From an uncultured Poribacteria bacterium (GTDB lineage: Bacteria > Poribacteria > WGA-4E > WGA-3G), in the NCBI GenBank assembly GCA_951813545.1, contig OX638352.1:4294835-4358834 (forward strand): 64,000 nt of DNA, in the 5' to 3' direction. Below the pieces are notes generated by a model. The model saw only the letters and a program-made list of their open reading frames with translations. It was not told where the DNA came from and searched no databases. Position 1 is the first letter of the stretch. Each line of letters starts with the position of its first letter. Positions 27,443 through 36,627 of the stretch are shown here, one piece after another. The position numbers were made by a program, and so were the translations under genes.

Positions 27443-27591
27443 TGTCTTACCCTCCTTATACAATTATATTTTACGCAATGTGAATTTTATTGTCAAGGGT
27501 TCTAATTTTCTAAGTCGGGAATCGGGGTTCTTTCCTACAATGCTTATCGGTTGTTAGTAGACAAGAGGGAAATCGGAGTCTCCTACCGGAA

Positions 27592-28209
27592 CTAAAATTC
27601 CCATTCTAACAGTGTTGCACGGTTATGCCAGACGAGCATCCCCATTCCGGTGCCGATTGCCGCTCCAGTCAACACATCTGAGATATAGTGCCGTCCTAAA
27701 TAGATACGCGAGAAGCTGACCAACCCCGCGCCGATATAGAGTGGGATGCGTAGTTTTGGATACCGATACCCTAAAATCGTGGCAACACTGAATACAATCG
27801 AGGCGTGCCCTGAGGGTAAAGACGGATTCCCCAATACTGTATCGAGGGGTCGCTTTCTGCCTATTAGTCTTTTCATACCATACGTTATAACCCCTGCTCC
27901 CGTATATGCAGAAAATAAAAGTTTTCCGGTTTCTCGGTGCGAATCATTTCCGTACGCCATGAGCAGCGCTGATGCTCCGATTACTGCGCGATAATCTCCG
28001 AAATCCGAGATCGTTTCCATGAGTGTCCATGTCGGTTGCTGGCGTGGTGGTGCATCATAGATACGATCAAAAAGTTCCTGATCCCATCGCGATACGAAGT
28101 TTTCGGCATCCGCTTCTAACCCTGTTATGAAAGCACAGAAAACCAATGCGCATATCAACCACGGTTTAAGAGATTTCGCGAATGTGTAATTTGGACATCC
28201 ATACTGCAT
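27592..28209 (-). CDS. PAP2-family membrane phosphatase
   Basis: The 205-residue membrane protein carries all three phosphatase motifs of the PAP2 superfamily: KRLIGRKRP (KxxxxxxRP), PSGH and SRIYLGRHYISD (SRxxxxxHxxxD). The His of the third motif is the family nucleophile. It has an N-terminal hydrophobic segment and about four further spans. Members dephosphorylate lipid phosphates such as undecaprenyl pyrophosphate or phosphatidate, so a role in envelope or polysaccharide lipid-carrier recycling is plausible. The substrate is not determinable here. Confidence 0.88.
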   Translation of the reverse strand: MQYGCPNYTFAKSLKPWLICALVFCAFITGLEADAENFVSRWDQELFDRIYDAPPRQQPTWTLMETISDFGDYRAVIGASALLMAYGNDSHRETGKLLFSAYTGAGVITYGMKRLIGRKRPLDTVLGNPSLPSGHASIVFSVATILGYRYPKLRIPLYIGAGLVSFSRIYLGRHYISDVLTGAAIGTGMGMLVWHNRATLLEWEF

Positions 28210-28381
28210 CAGGCAACTCGACTTTATCTATTACGTTGTATTTTCTATGATTTTATAGTAAAATCTAAATTACGTGAACCTTGTGGACGGAAGAGATTAG
28301 AAACCCGTTAGTGAAGTGAACCGATCAGTCTATATGCTTAAGTTGAACTCGCGTTAAAGTCCCAAAAATGGAGATGAGAAG

Positions 28382-28672
28382 ATGCGAATGCGCCATGCCG
28401 TCGTTGAGTATGACTTGGAAGAGGCAGCAGCGATGTTGGATCTCTCACCGTCAGATCTCAAACAGGCAGTCAGTGCTGGATACCTCCAGTGTTATTATCA
28501 ACTCGGCGAAGGTGATTATCGGTTCCATGAAGCGAGTCTCCGCGTTAATAAAGATTTGCTCTCGGAGGACGATTACCTCGCTGAAATGCTAAAGGCAAAT
28601 TCGCTGTCAGAGGTCACCACGGTGCCTGACGAGGTGGAAGAGGATCCACCGTCCACGCCATCCGATCCATAA
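28382..28672 (+). CDS. Small MerR/excisionase-like helix-turn-helix protein
   Basis: The 96-residue acidic protein begins VVEYDLEEAAAMLDLSPSDL, then KQAVSAGYLQCYYQLGEGDY, the usual pattern of an excisionase/MerR-type DNA-binding helix pair plus wing. A Pro/Glu/Asp-rich tail follows (VPDEVEEDPPSTPSDP). The family call is by pattern only. It stands alone, convergent with the LamG cluster. Confidence 0.6.
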   Translation: MRMRHAVVEYDLEEAAAMLDLSPSDLKQAVSAGYLQCYYQLGEGDYRFHEASLRVNKDLLSEDDYLAEMLKANSLSEVTTVPDEVEEDPPSTPSDP

Positions 28673-28713
28673 CCCGTTTTTGCATTTTCTCCAGGGGGAC
28701 TACGCGAATTTAA

Positions 28714-28738
28714 TAGGCGCGCTTCATCAGCGCGCCTA
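28714..28738. terminator. GC-rich palindrome between convergent genes
   Basis: Taggcgcgct pairs perfectly with agcgcgccta across a 5-base loop. It lies between the stops of the plus-strand gene at 28672 and the minus-strand gene at 28771, so it could end transcription in both directions. It also looks like a REP-type palindrome. Confidence 0.5.
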
Positions 28739-28770
28739 CCAGAAAATGATTTGAACCTACTCCATTTTCG

Positions 28771-29595
28771 TTAGTTCGCCTTAAGCCTGCCCCAAGTCGT
28801 TGCGAGTTTACCTTGCGCTTCCACGGCAGTGAGTGTTGCGCCAAGGCCGTTGTTCATGATATCAGTGACCTCTTCAGCTGTCAAACCGCGTTTCCAGAGG
28901 TTAAAGTCATCCATGAGTCCGGTGAAAGGGCGTTGATTGTCGATGTTAAGGCCGACCCGTGCCCCCTGCCCCCAGTTGTCTGCGATAGGCGTGTCAAGGC
29001 GCGCATTCTCTTCACCGACCTTTTCACCGTTGATATAGAGCACAGCTAATCCGTCTGCACGACTGTAAGTGCCAGCGTAATGTTGCCATTCGTTGGCTTT
29101 GTTTTCACCTGCTCGGACATCAAATATCGTCCTACCGGGGTTAGGTCCCCGATTGAGCCAACGGAAATTTCCGTCCCCACGTGCTTCAGGGTGTACAAGC
29201 CACGTGCCATCGGTTGCGCGGGCGTTGAAAAGCGCCATATCCGATACGGATGCAACGTTAATCCATGCGATAAGACTCATGCCTTCAATGGGAAGGTCTT
29301 CAGGCTTGACATTGGGACCATCTAAATCCAAGAAGCTGCCAGCTGCGAACTGAGCGGCTTTGCCAAACTTCCCGTCATCGGATTGTGTGACATTGCCATT
29401 AATCTCGCCATCGTAGCCACGTCCAGACTTTTCAAGGACGGTATTTCCGTCGAAATCCTCGTAGTCGAAATACAGCACTAAATCCGGATCTAAAATCTGA
29501 GCGGATGCATCCTGAATTCCTGCTATAACCATACAGAGCGTGCCTATCAGAAGTAAGCACATCAGATTAGTGGTTAGTATAAAGTTCCGTTTCAT
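28771..29595 (-). CDS. Secreted LamG-domain protein 1, with KLATTWG tail
   Basis: The 274-residue protein has a signal peptide (about residues 1-33) and then a concanavalin-like LamG jelly roll: LVLYFDYEDFDGNTVLEKSG, EGMSLIAWINV, NEWQHYAGTYSRADGLAVLY, TGLMDDFNLWKRGLTAEEV. After the domain a short link leads to the tail GKLATTWGRLKAN. LamG domains bind carbohydrate or protein ligands, so a role in glycan binding outside the cell is likely, but no enzyme motif is seen. It is the last of three tandem paralogues on the minus strand. Confidence 0.85.
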   Translation of the reverse strand: MKRNFILTTNLMCLLLIGTLCMVIAGIQDASAQILDPDLVLYFDYEDFDGNTVLEKSGRGYDGEINGNVTQSDDGKFGKAAQFAAGSFLDLDGPNVKPEDLPIEGMSLIAWINVASVSDMALFNARATDGTWLVHPEARGDGNFRWLNRGPNPGRTIFDVRAGENKANEWQHYAGTYSRADGLAVLYINGEKVGEENARLDTPIADNWGQGARVGLNIDNQRPFTGLMDDFNLWKRGLTAEEVTDIMNNGLGATLTAVEAQGKLATTWGRLKAN

Positions 29596-29669
29596 CTTTC
29601 AAGGTCCTCCTTTAGATGAATTATTCCTTTACTTTCTTACAACATATAGCCACTTTCACGGGTTTCGCC

Positions 29670-30494
29670 TTACTTTGATGCTTTAAGGTTTCCCCACGTA
29701 GTTGTGAGTTTACCGTGTGCTTCCACAGCAAGAAACGTTTCGACACCGTCGTTCATAATAGCATCAACTTCTTCCGCTGTCAAGCCACGTTTCCAGACGT
29801 TAAGGTCATCCATCAGTCCAGTGAAAGGGCGCTTGTTGTCGATGTTAAAGCCGACCCGTGCCCCCTGCCCCCAGTTGTCTGCGATAGGCGTGTCGAGGCG
29901 CGCCTTTTCTTCACCGACCTTTTTACCGTTGATGTAGAGAATGGCTAATCCATCTGCACGACTGTACGTGCCAGCATAATGCTGCCATTCGTTGGCTACG
30001 TTTTTACCTGCCCGGATATCAAATATCGTCCTATTGGGGTTAGGGCCCCGATTGAGCCAACGGAAATTTCCATCGCCACGTGCTTCAGGGTGTACAAGCC
30101 ACGTGCCATCGGCTGCGCGAGCGTTGAAAATTGCCATATCCGATATGGCTTCAACGTTAATCCACGCGACAATACTCATACCTTCGGTCGGGATGTCATC
30201 AGGATCAACGTTGGGCCCATCTAAGTCAAGGAAGCTGCCGGCTGCGAACTGAGCGGCTTTGCCAAACTTCCCGTCATCGGATTGTGTGACCTTCCCATTA
30301 ATCTCACCATCGTAACCACGTCCGGATTTTTCAGCGACAGTGCCGCCTTTAAAGTCCTCATAATCAAAATACAGGACCAGATCCGGATCTAAAGCCTCAG
30401 CGGACGCGTCCTGAATCTCTGCAATGAGCATACAAAGCGTGCCTACCAGAAGTAAGCACATCAGAGAAGAGGTTAATATAAGGTTGCGTTTCAT
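29670..30494 (-). CDS. Secreted LamG-domain protein 2, with KLTTTWG tail
   Basis: This is a close paralogue of both neighbours and has the same length (274). It has a signal peptide and the LamG core with EGMSIVAWINVEAISDMAIF and TGLMDDLNVWKRGLTAEEV. The tail is GKLTTTWGNLKASK. The three copies are similar over the whole coding sequence with differing intergenic sequences, which suggests tandem duplication followed by some divergence. The ribosome site region (aggatc or aggacc upstream of ATG) is similar in all three. Confidence 0.85.
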   Translation of the reverse strand: MKRNLILTSSLMCLLLVGTLCMLIAEIQDASAEALDPDLVLYFDYEDFKGGTVAEKSGRGYDGEINGKVTQSDDGKFGKAAQFAAGSFLDLDGPNVDPDDIPTEGMSIVAWINVEAISDMAIFNARAADGTWLVHPEARGDGNFRWLNRGPNPNRTIFDIRAGKNVANEWQHYAGTYSRADGLAILYINGKKVGEEKARLDTPIADNWGQGARVGFNIDNKRPFTGLMDDLNVWKRGLTAEEVDAIMNDGVETFLAVEAHGKLTTTWGNLKASK

Positions 30495-30553
30495 CTTTTA
30501 AGATCCTCCTTAGAGATGAACTATTCCTTTTTCATCTTACTTTGATTTTCATC

Positions 30554-31375
30554 TTACTTTGAGGCCTTAAGTCTTCCCCAAGTCGTTGCCAGTTTACCGT
30601 GTGCTTCCACAGCAAGAAACGCTTCAACGCCATCGTTCATAATGGTGTTAACTTCTTCCGCTGTCAAGCCACGTTTCCAGACGTTAAGGTCATCCATCAG
30701 TCCAGCGAACGGACGGTTGTTGTCAATGTTATAGCCGACGCGTGCCCCATTGCCCCAGTCTGGTGCAATAGGCGTGCCGACACGGGCTTTTTCTTCACCC
30801 ACATTTTTTCCGTTGATATAAAGTATGGCTTTCCCATCCGCGCGGCTGAACGTGCCAGCGTAATGCTGCCATTCATTCGCCTCGTTATCTCCAGCCCGAA
30901 TGTCAAAGATAGTCGCGCCGCCAGGACTCCTATTGAGCCAACGATACTTGCCACTACCGCGTGCCTCTGGATGTACAAGCCATGTATTATCCTTCGCACG
31001 CGCATTGAAAATCGCCATATCTGCAACGGCTTCAACGTGGATCCACGCGACAATACTCATACCTTCGGTAGGGATGTCATCAGGCTTAACGTTGGGCCCA
31101 TCTAAATCAAGAAAACTTCCGGTCACGAAGTGGGCGGCTTTGCCAAACTTTCCATCATTGGATTGTGTGACCTTCCCATTAATCTCACCATCGTAACCAC
31201 GTCCAGATTTTTCAACGACGGTACCGCCTTTGAAATCCTCATAATCAAAATACAGGACCAAATCCGGATCTAAAACCTCAGCGGACACGTTTTGAATTTC
31301 CGTTGTAGGCATACAAAGAGCACCTATCAGAAATAAGCACATCAAATTAGAGGTTAATATAAGGTTGCGTTTCAT
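30554..31375 (-). CDS. Secreted LamG-domain protein 3, with KLATTWG tail
   Basis: This is the first gene of the tandem trio (273 residues). It has a signal peptide, then a LamG core (LVLYFDYEDFKGGTVVEKSG, EGMSIVAWIHVEAVADMAIF) and the tail GKLATTWGRLKASK. A one-residue deletion relative to the others falls in the NRSPGGATIF loop. It is divergent from kdsB with a 200-base gap that is AT-rich and probably holds both promoters. Confidence 0.85.
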   Translation of the reverse strand: MKRNLILTSNLMCLFLIGALCMPTTEIQNVSAEVLDPDLVLYFDYEDFKGGTVVEKSGRGYDGEINGKVTQSNDGKFGKAAHFVTGSFLDLDGPNVKPDDIPTEGMSIVAWIHVEAVADMAIFNARAKDNTWLVHPEARGSGKYRWLNRSPGGATIFDIRAGDNEANEWQHYAGTFSRADGKAILYINGKNVGEEKARVGTPIAPDWGNGARVGYNIDNNRPFAGLMDDLNVWKRGLTAEEVNTIMNDGVEAFLAVEAHGKLATTWGRLKASK

Positions 31376-31574
31376 CTTCTGAATCCTCCTTTAGATGAAC
31401 CATACTTTACTTTATTTTTCACACCTAACCACTTGTATTTTAAGTTTATCACTTTTCCATTCATGTATGCAACTGAAAATGGAAAAAATCTTGATTTTAA
31501 GTTCGCTTTGGGTTAAACTGATTTAGAATACGAATAGAAAATACATAGGAAAGTCTATGGTTTTGTGAGGGAAC

Positions 31575-32312
31575 GTGAGGTTGAAAAGTGTAGGAATTAT
31601 CCCAGCTCGCTATGCCTCAAGCCGTTTTGAGGGCAAGCCGTTGGTGAATCTTCTGGGGAAACCGATGGTGCAGCACGTTTATGAAAGCGCGTGCCGTGCA
31701 AAGACACTGGATGAAGTGATTGTTGCTACGGATGACCGGCGGATTTACGATGCTGTAAAGCAATTTGGCGGAAACGTCCAGATGACGGGTGATTGTGCAA
31801 CCGGTACTGAGCGGGTCGCTGTTGTCGCAGAACGGTTGACGTGTGATATTGTTGCCAACATCCAAGGGGACGAACCGCTGCTTGAGCCGGTACAGATAGA
31901 CATGATGCTGCAGCCTTTCATTGACAGACCGGATGTGCAGGTTTGCACGTTAAAACAACGGGTTGAAACTGACAAGGATTATCGGGACGTTAACGTCGTT
32001 AAAGTTGTTACAAATCTTCAGGACGATGCCTTATATTTTTCACGTGCATCTATGCCCGGGAAAATCCCTCAAACCGAACTGCACAGATTCCCTGTGTATC
32101 GGCATGTCGGTCTGTACGCTTACCGTCGCGAGCAGCTCCTCGCTTTCACAAAGTGGGACAGCACACCTTATGAACTTGCGGAGGGGTTAGAACAATTGCG
32201 CTTTTTAGAACACGGTGTTCCTATTCACGTCGTTGAAACAGATATCCCTCTTATTGGGGTTGATGTTCCTGCTGACTTGGAACGGGTTAAACAAATTTTG
32301 GAGGCTTCATAA
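31575..32312 (+). CDS. kdsB: 3-deoxy-manno-octulosonate cytidylyltransferase
   Basis: The 245-residue enzyme activates Kdo with CTP to CMP-Kdo, the donor for the inner core of lipopolysaccharide. The GTG start gives GIIPARYASSRFEGKPLVNL, the nucleotide-binding opening of the family. MVQHVYESA, TGTERVA and NIQGDEPL follow, all standard for KdsB. It lies 10 bases upstream of pyrG, whose product supplies its CTP. Its presence implies a Gram-negative envelope with Kdo. Confidence 0.95.
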   Translation: MRLKSVGIIPARYASSRFEGKPLVNLLGKPMVQHVYESACRAKTLDEVIVATDDRRIYDAVKQFGGNVQMTGDCATGTERVAVVAERLTCDIVANIQGDEPLLEPVQIDMMLQPFIDRPDVQVCTLKQRVETDKDYRDVNVVKVVTNLQDDALYFSRASMPGKIPQTELHRFPVYRHVGLYAYRREQLLAFTKWDSTPYELAEGLEQLRFLEHGVPIHVVETDIPLIGVDVPADLERVKQILEAS

Positions 32313-32322
32313 AGAAATTTTC

Positions 32323-33942
32323 ATGACAAAGTACATTTTCGTAACGGGTGGAGTTATCTCAGGGATTGGTAAAGGTATCACAACTGCGGCACTGGGCAGA
32401 TTGCTCATCAATCGTGGGTTTAAGGTAATTGTTGTCAAAATTGATCCGTATCTCAATGTGGATGCGGGTGTGATGAACCCGTTTCAACATGGTGAGGTTT
32501 TCGTCACTCGTGATGGTGCGGAAACGGATCTCGACCTAGGGAATTACGAAAGGTTTCTTGGCATAGATCTGAACAAGTACTCTAACTTTACGACAGGCTC
32601 CATCTATAGTGAAGTAATTGCGAAGGAACGGCGGGGTGATTATCTCGGTGAAACAGTGCAGCTGATTCCGCATATTACTGATGAGATCAAACGCCGTATC
32701 TATCAGATTGGGGAGGATAACGAAGCCGAAATCGTCATTACTGAGATAGGTGGAACGATCGGTGACTTTGAGATGCCACCGTTTGTCGAAGCCATCCGAC
32801 AAATGGCAGTTGAGGTAGGACGCGAAAATACGATGTTCCTCCATGTATCGCTTATTTACACCTTACCTAACGGTGAGAGCAAAAGTAAACCGACACAACA
32901 TAGCATCCGTAAACTCCAAGAGTTGGGGGTCCAGCCAGATGTGCTGCTTTGCCGCACCAGCCAGACGTTGGATGAAGCCTTCCGTCAGAAAATTGCGCTC
33001 CTTTGTGGTATTGCTGAAGAATGTATTTTTGAAGGACTGGACACAAAGTGCGTTGATGAAATCCCGCTCAATTTTGAACGGCAAGGGATGGGACATCTCG
33101 TTTCAAAAAGACTTGGACTTGAGGCGCGCGCACCGATGGATGCTGAATGGGTCGCGATGGTCGAAAAACTGAAAAACCCAAAGCAGGAAGCCCGAATTGC
33201 GATTGTTGGAAAATACACAACCGGCAGCGATGCCTATATCAGTGTGCAGGAAGCCCTCAAACATGGCGGAATCGCCAACGAAGCGGCTGTCGAAATTGAG
33301 TGGATAGAAGCGGAGTCGCTCACAGAACATCCAGATCTTGATAGTGTTTTTGAAAATGTCGATGGGATACTGGTTCCAGGCGGATTCGGTTATCGCGGAA
33401 TTGAAGGAATGTTGGTTGCTGCACGATACGCCCGTGAAAATAACATTCCGTATTTGGGATTATGTCTTGGAATGCAGTGTCTCGTCATTGAGTTTGCCCG
33501 GCACGTCGCGAAATTAAAAAATGCAAATAGCACAGAAGTAGATGAGAATACACCTTATCCCGTTATAGATTTAATGCATGAACAGCGTGCAGTAGCTGAC
33601 CTCGGCGCAACAATGCGACTCGGACATTATCCCTGCGTCCTCAAAGAAAACACCAAAAGTTATGATGCCTATCAGCAGCCTATTATTTTGGAGCGTCACC
33701 GTCATCGCTACGAATTGAATAACCAATACCGCTCACAATTGGAAGCAGCGGGTCTCTGTTTTAGTGGGATGTCGCCGGATGAAAGCCTTGTCGAAATCGC
33801 TGAGGTAACCGATCATCCGTGGATGGTAGGTTCACAATTTCATCCTGAATTTCAATCGAAACCGCTTGAACCGCACCCACTTTTCCGGGAATTTATCGCA
33901 GCGGCGCTCTCCCATCAGTGCAAAGATGAAGATATAAAATGA
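32323..33942 (+). CDS. pyrG: CTP synthase
   Basis: The ATG at 32323 gives the canonical start MTKYIFVTGGVISGIGKGIT; the frame runs left to 32215 inside kdsB and that part is not used. The 539-residue enzyme converts UTP to CTP with glutamine nitrogen. The synthase domain has the P-loop-like GVISGIGKG and the KIDPYLNVDAGVMNPFQHGE stretch. The C-terminal glutaminase has its Cys in GLCLGMQC and His and Glu in GSQFHPEFQS. It follows kdsB by 10 bases. Confidence 0.97.
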   Translation: MTKYIFVTGGVISGIGKGITTAALGRLLINRGFKVIVVKIDPYLNVDAGVMNPFQHGEVFVTRDGAETDLDLGNYERFLGIDLNKYSNFTTGSIYSEVIAKERRGDYLGETVQLIPHITDEIKRRIYQIGEDNEAEIVITEIGGTIGDFEMPPFVEAIRQMAVEVGRENTMFLHVSLIYTLPNGESKSKPTQHSIRKLQELGVQPDVLLCRTSQTLDEAFRQKIALLCGIAEECIFEGLDTKCVDEIPLNFERQGMGHLVSKRLGLEARAPMDAEWVAMVEKLKNPKQEARIAIVGKYTTGSDAYISVQEALKHGGIANEAAVEIEWIEAESLTEHPDLDSVFENVDGILVPGGFGYRGIEGMLVAARYARENNIPYLGLCLGMQCLVIEFARHVAKLKNANSTEVDENTPYPVIDLMHEQRAVADLGATMRLGHYPCVLKENTKSYDAYQQPIILERHRHRYELNNQYRSQLEAAGLCFSGMSPDESLVEIAEVTDHPWMVGSQFHPEFQSKPLEPHPLFREFIAAALSHQCKDEDIK

Positions 33943-33985
33943 GTAGTTCCTAAATAGTTTTTTTCTATGTTTCTGTATGTTTTTC

Positions 33986-34015
33986 TTCACATTTCGTGTA
34001 GAAAAGTAGTATAAT
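33986..34015 (+). promoter_or_regulatory. Sigma-70-type promoter for tnpB
   Basis: TTCACA at 33986-33991 and TATAAT at 34010-34015 are separated by 18 bases. A start near 34021-34024 would make the transcript begin at the structured leader. Confidence 0.6.
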
Positions 34016-34020
34016 GATAG

Positions 34021-34109
34021 TATCTCGTGGCGAGGACTTGTCAGCCGCACGCAAGTGCGGTCTCCTCGCCGACCGACTCTGACAAGCGGTAAAAACGAGA
34101 TACGAGATA
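34021..34109 (+). ncRNA. Structured leader with nested and crossing stems before tnpB
   Basis: Complementary arms are: tatctcgt (34021-34028) with acgagata (34095-34102, repeated at 34102-34109); ggcgagga (34029-34036) with tcctcgcc (34063-34070); cttgtcag (34037-34044) with ctgacaag (34079-34086); and ccgcac with gtgcgg around a gcaa loop (34045-34060). The cttgtcag pair crosses the ggcgagga pair, so the RNA must form a pseudoknot or switch between two folds. Left ends of IS200/IS605 elements carry hairpins, which is one explanation; a control leader is another. Confidence 0.5.
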
Positions 34110-34116
34110 TACCCAA

Positions 34117-35211
34117 ATGGCATTAGAAGCACACAAGATAGCGTTGCGCGCTACAGCAAAACAGCGGTCATGGTTTGCCCAACAATGCGGTTATGCGCGT
34201 GTTGCTTTCAACTATGGACTCTCTGATTTCAAAGACGGTTTGTCGAAAGACGAATGGCGTTCTGCTCGGACGTTGCGCCAACGGTTCAACGCCGCAAAAC
34301 GTGAGAAGTTTGACTGGTGCGGTGCCTGTGATCAGCGCGCCTCTGCGTATGCGTTTGAGAATCTTGGTGATGCTATCAAACGTTGGAAGCATGGAGTAAA
34401 TAAGTTTCCGAAGTATAAAAAGCGTTCACACCGCCAGTCCTATACGATTGAAGGTGCAAAGGTAAAAATAGAAAACAAACATATCCGTCTCCCGAAAATT
34501 GGGAAAGTTCATATGTTTGAATCATTGAGATTTGAAGGTGAAATACGTCAGGTTACTATATCAAGGAAAGCCCATCGTTGGTTTGTCTCTATTCTGGTCG
34601 AAACAGGAACACCTCATACTCCGCGTGAGACACGCGGACTCCCTGTCGTCGGAATAGACGTAGGTATAAACTCACTTGCTACACTTGATAACGGTAAACA
34701 GTATCCAAACCCAAGACCGCTGAAAAGGTATGAACGCAAGTTAAAGCGTGAGCAACGTAAAATGAGCCGTAAAGTATTTCTATCTAACAACTGGTATAAG
34801 CAAAAACGTATAGTAGAACGTATCCACTATAAAATTGCTTCTATCCGTGAGGACGCACACTATAAAGCGACAACGGAGATAGTTAAGAATGCGAGTGCTA
34901 TCGGTATTGAAACGCTGAAGATTACGAACATGCTCAAGAATCAGAAACTGGCGAAAGCCTTATCGGATTCAGCGATCGGTGGTTTTCTGGCGAAACTCAA
35001 ATCCAAAGCCGAAGGGTTGGGTATACCTGTTGTAGAAGCCCCGCAGTTTTTCGCCTCAAGCAAGACCTGTAGCCGCTGCGGTGATAAGAAAGAAGATTTA
35101 TCACTATCAGAAAGGCAATATCATTGCCAAAGTTGCGGTTTCACAGAAGACCGCGACGTAAATGCTGCTATCAACCTAAGAACCATCGTGTGCGGTTCGC
35201 ATGAGATGTAA
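34117..35211 (+). CDS. tnpB: TnpB, IS200/IS605-family RNA-guided nuclease
   Basis: The 364-residue protein belongs to the OrfB/IS1341 group, ancestor of Cas12 nucleases. It has a RuvC-like nuclease with Asp in VVGIDVGINSLATL, Glu in AIGIETLKI and Asp in TEDRDVNAAINL. Between the last two lies a zinc ribbon (SKTCSRCGDKK...YHCQSCG). All catalytic residues are present, so the protein may be active. No TnpA lies next to it, so it is a TnpB-only element needing TnpA in trans. It sits between pyrG and the LarA-like genes. Confidence 0.92.
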   Translation: MALEAHKIALRATAKQRSWFAQQCGYARVAFNYGLSDFKDGLSKDEWRSARTLRQRFNAAKREKFDWCGACDQRASAYAFENLGDAIKRWKHGVNKFPKYKKRSHRQSYTIEGAKVKIENKHIRLPKIGKVHMFESLRFEGEIRQVTISRKAHRWFVSILVETGTPHTPRETRGLPVVGIDVGINSLATLDNGKQYPNPRPLKRYERKLKREQRKMSRKVFLSNNWYKQKRIVERIHYKIASIREDAHYKATTEIVKNASAIGIETLKITNMLKNQKLAKALSDSAIGGFLAKLKSKAEGLGIPVVEAPQFFASSKTCSRCGDKKEDLSLSERQYHCQSCGFTEDRDVNAAINLRTIVCGSHEM

Positions 35212-35280
35212 AACGCCTGTCGAGTCCGTGTAAGACCTCGTTGGAAGGCAGTGGACGCTGAAGCAGGAACACTAAAACTG
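35140..35280 (+). ncRNA. Possible reRNA (guide RNA scaffold) at the tnpB 3' end
   Basis: TnpB guide RNAs overlap the 3' end of the gene and run to the right end of the element. After the stop, the sequence gtcgagtccgtgtaagacct leads to gtggacgctgaagcaggaac, a G/A-rich ending like other TnpB right ends. The guide would be the bases just outside the element, near 35268 onward. The end is a guess from family knowledge; no second copy is present to define it. Confidence 0.3.
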
Positions 35281-35326
35281 ATGTTTACATTCAGAAACAC
35301 AGTTTTGAAGGAACAGGAAACACGTA

Positions 35327-36577
35327 ATGGAAAATACAGTTACAGTCCGCTCCCGTGCTTGGTACGGGGATGAGGAACTGCCGCTGAACTTTCCAACCGG
35401 TTGGGAAGTTGAGGTATTAGGTCCAAAGGATGCACCTGAACTTTCTGATACCCAAATTGAACAAGCATTTGCTGAACTGATCGGCACCCCCCGTATTTCG
35501 GAACTCGCGAAAGGCAAAAAGAGTGCTACCATCATCGTCGATGATCTGAGTCGTCCGACTCCCGCTGCAAGAATTATTCCATACATTTTACATGAGTTAA
35601 CCTCGGCGGGTGTCCCGAAATCAGAAATTCGGTTTGTTGCTGGTGTCGGTGCCCACCGACCTCTCACCGATGAAGATATTGTGAAAAAGGTTGGCGCAGA
35701 TATTGCTGCTGAGTACGAGGTAACCAATCATAACTTTATGAGTGGGGACCTACGTGCGTTTGGCAACCTTGAGAATGGCACGCCGGTGTATCTCAACCGT
35801 ATTGTCGCGGACGCGGATTTTAAAATCTGTCTCGGCGGTATCTATCCACACAGTTCCGTCGGTTTTAGCGGCGGTGCGAAACTAATTGTCCCTGGTATTG
35901 CCGGATTTACTACGATGTATTATTTCCATACTTTTCCACCCGGGCGCGGACCCGCCATAATCGAGGGACAGAGTAGTGAACCCGATCGCCGCGACACCGC
36001 TGAGCTGGCAGCAGGTGTTCTCGGTCTTGATATGATTCCCAACGTTGTGCTCAATAACCGTCGTGAAATCTGTGGGCTGTTTGTTGGTGATTTTATCAAG
36101 GCACACCGTAAAGGCGCGCATTTCGCTATGGATACCTATGGGACAGTGATACCGGAAACAACTCGAAAAGAGACAGATCTGGTGGTGATTAATTGCTATC
36201 CGCTCGATGCTGATGCGATTCAACTTGATAAAGCATTGGCGGCTTTAAGCTATTTTGAAAACGCTTACACCATAGCACTCTACCCTGCAAGCGATAGCAG
36301 CTGCTACCACGGGTTGTTCGACAGACTCGATTACGCACGCTATCTCCGACAACGAGCCGAACAGACACCACCGGAAGCCCCACCGCAGCAGATCGGACGG
36401 CGTGGACAACTCCATGTTTGGTCTGAGCATTTTTTCGCAGATGACTTCTATAAGGAGTATCCGGCATCGCTTCTTTTCCGCGACTTAGAAGGTCTGATTC
36501 AACTGTTCTCGGAGAAACTTCCAGAGCGCGCAAGAGTTGCCGTTTTACCTGTAGGTGGAATCCAGGTCCTCACGTGA
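35327..36577 (+). CDS. LarA-like lactate racemase family protein 1
   Basis: The 416-residue protein is a member of the LarA/DUF2088 family, which uses a nickel-pincer cofactor to racemise or epimerise 2-hydroxy acids. Residues known from LarA are visible at nearly the same numbers: Asp73 and Arg76 in VDDLSRPTP, His110 in VGAHRPLTDE, His175 and Ser177 in IYPHSSVGF, the pincer-bearing Lys185 in SGGAKLIVPG and Ni-ligand His201 in MYYFH. The cofactor makers LarB, LarC and LarE are not in the window. The substrate is unknown; the TRAP genes downstream suggest an imported organic acid. Confidence 0.85.
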   Translation: MENTVTVRSRAWYGDEELPLNFPTGWEVEVLGPKDAPELSDTQIEQAFAELIGTPRISELAKGKKSATIIVDDLSRPTPAARIIPYILHELTSAGVPKSEIRFVAGVGAHRPLTDEDIVKKVGADIAAEYEVTNHNFMSGDLRAFGNLENGTPVYLNRIVADADFKICLGGIYPHSSVGFSGGAKLIVPGIAGFTTMYYFHTFPPGRGPAIIEGQSSEPDRRDTAELAAGVLGLDMIPNVVLNNRREICGLFVGDFIKAHRKGAHFAMDTYGTVIPETTRKETDLVVINCYPLDADAIQLDKALAALSYFENAYTIALYPASDSSCYHGLFDRLDYARYLRQRAEQTPPEAPPQQIGRRGQLHVWSEHFFADDFYKEYPASLLFRDLEGLIQLFSEKLPERARVAVLPVGGIQVLT

Positions 36578-36627
36578 ATTCTCATTCGTAAGTCGCTATA
36601 CAGATGCCGCCCCGCTGGGGAAGTTTA

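Noticed and set aside
30599-31105. Long plus-strand ORF opposite the LamG genes (similar ORFs at 28813 and 29715)
   Set aside because: It lies antisense to a well-supported secreted protein; its repetition in all three paralogues follows from their DNA similarity, and it has no ribosome site.
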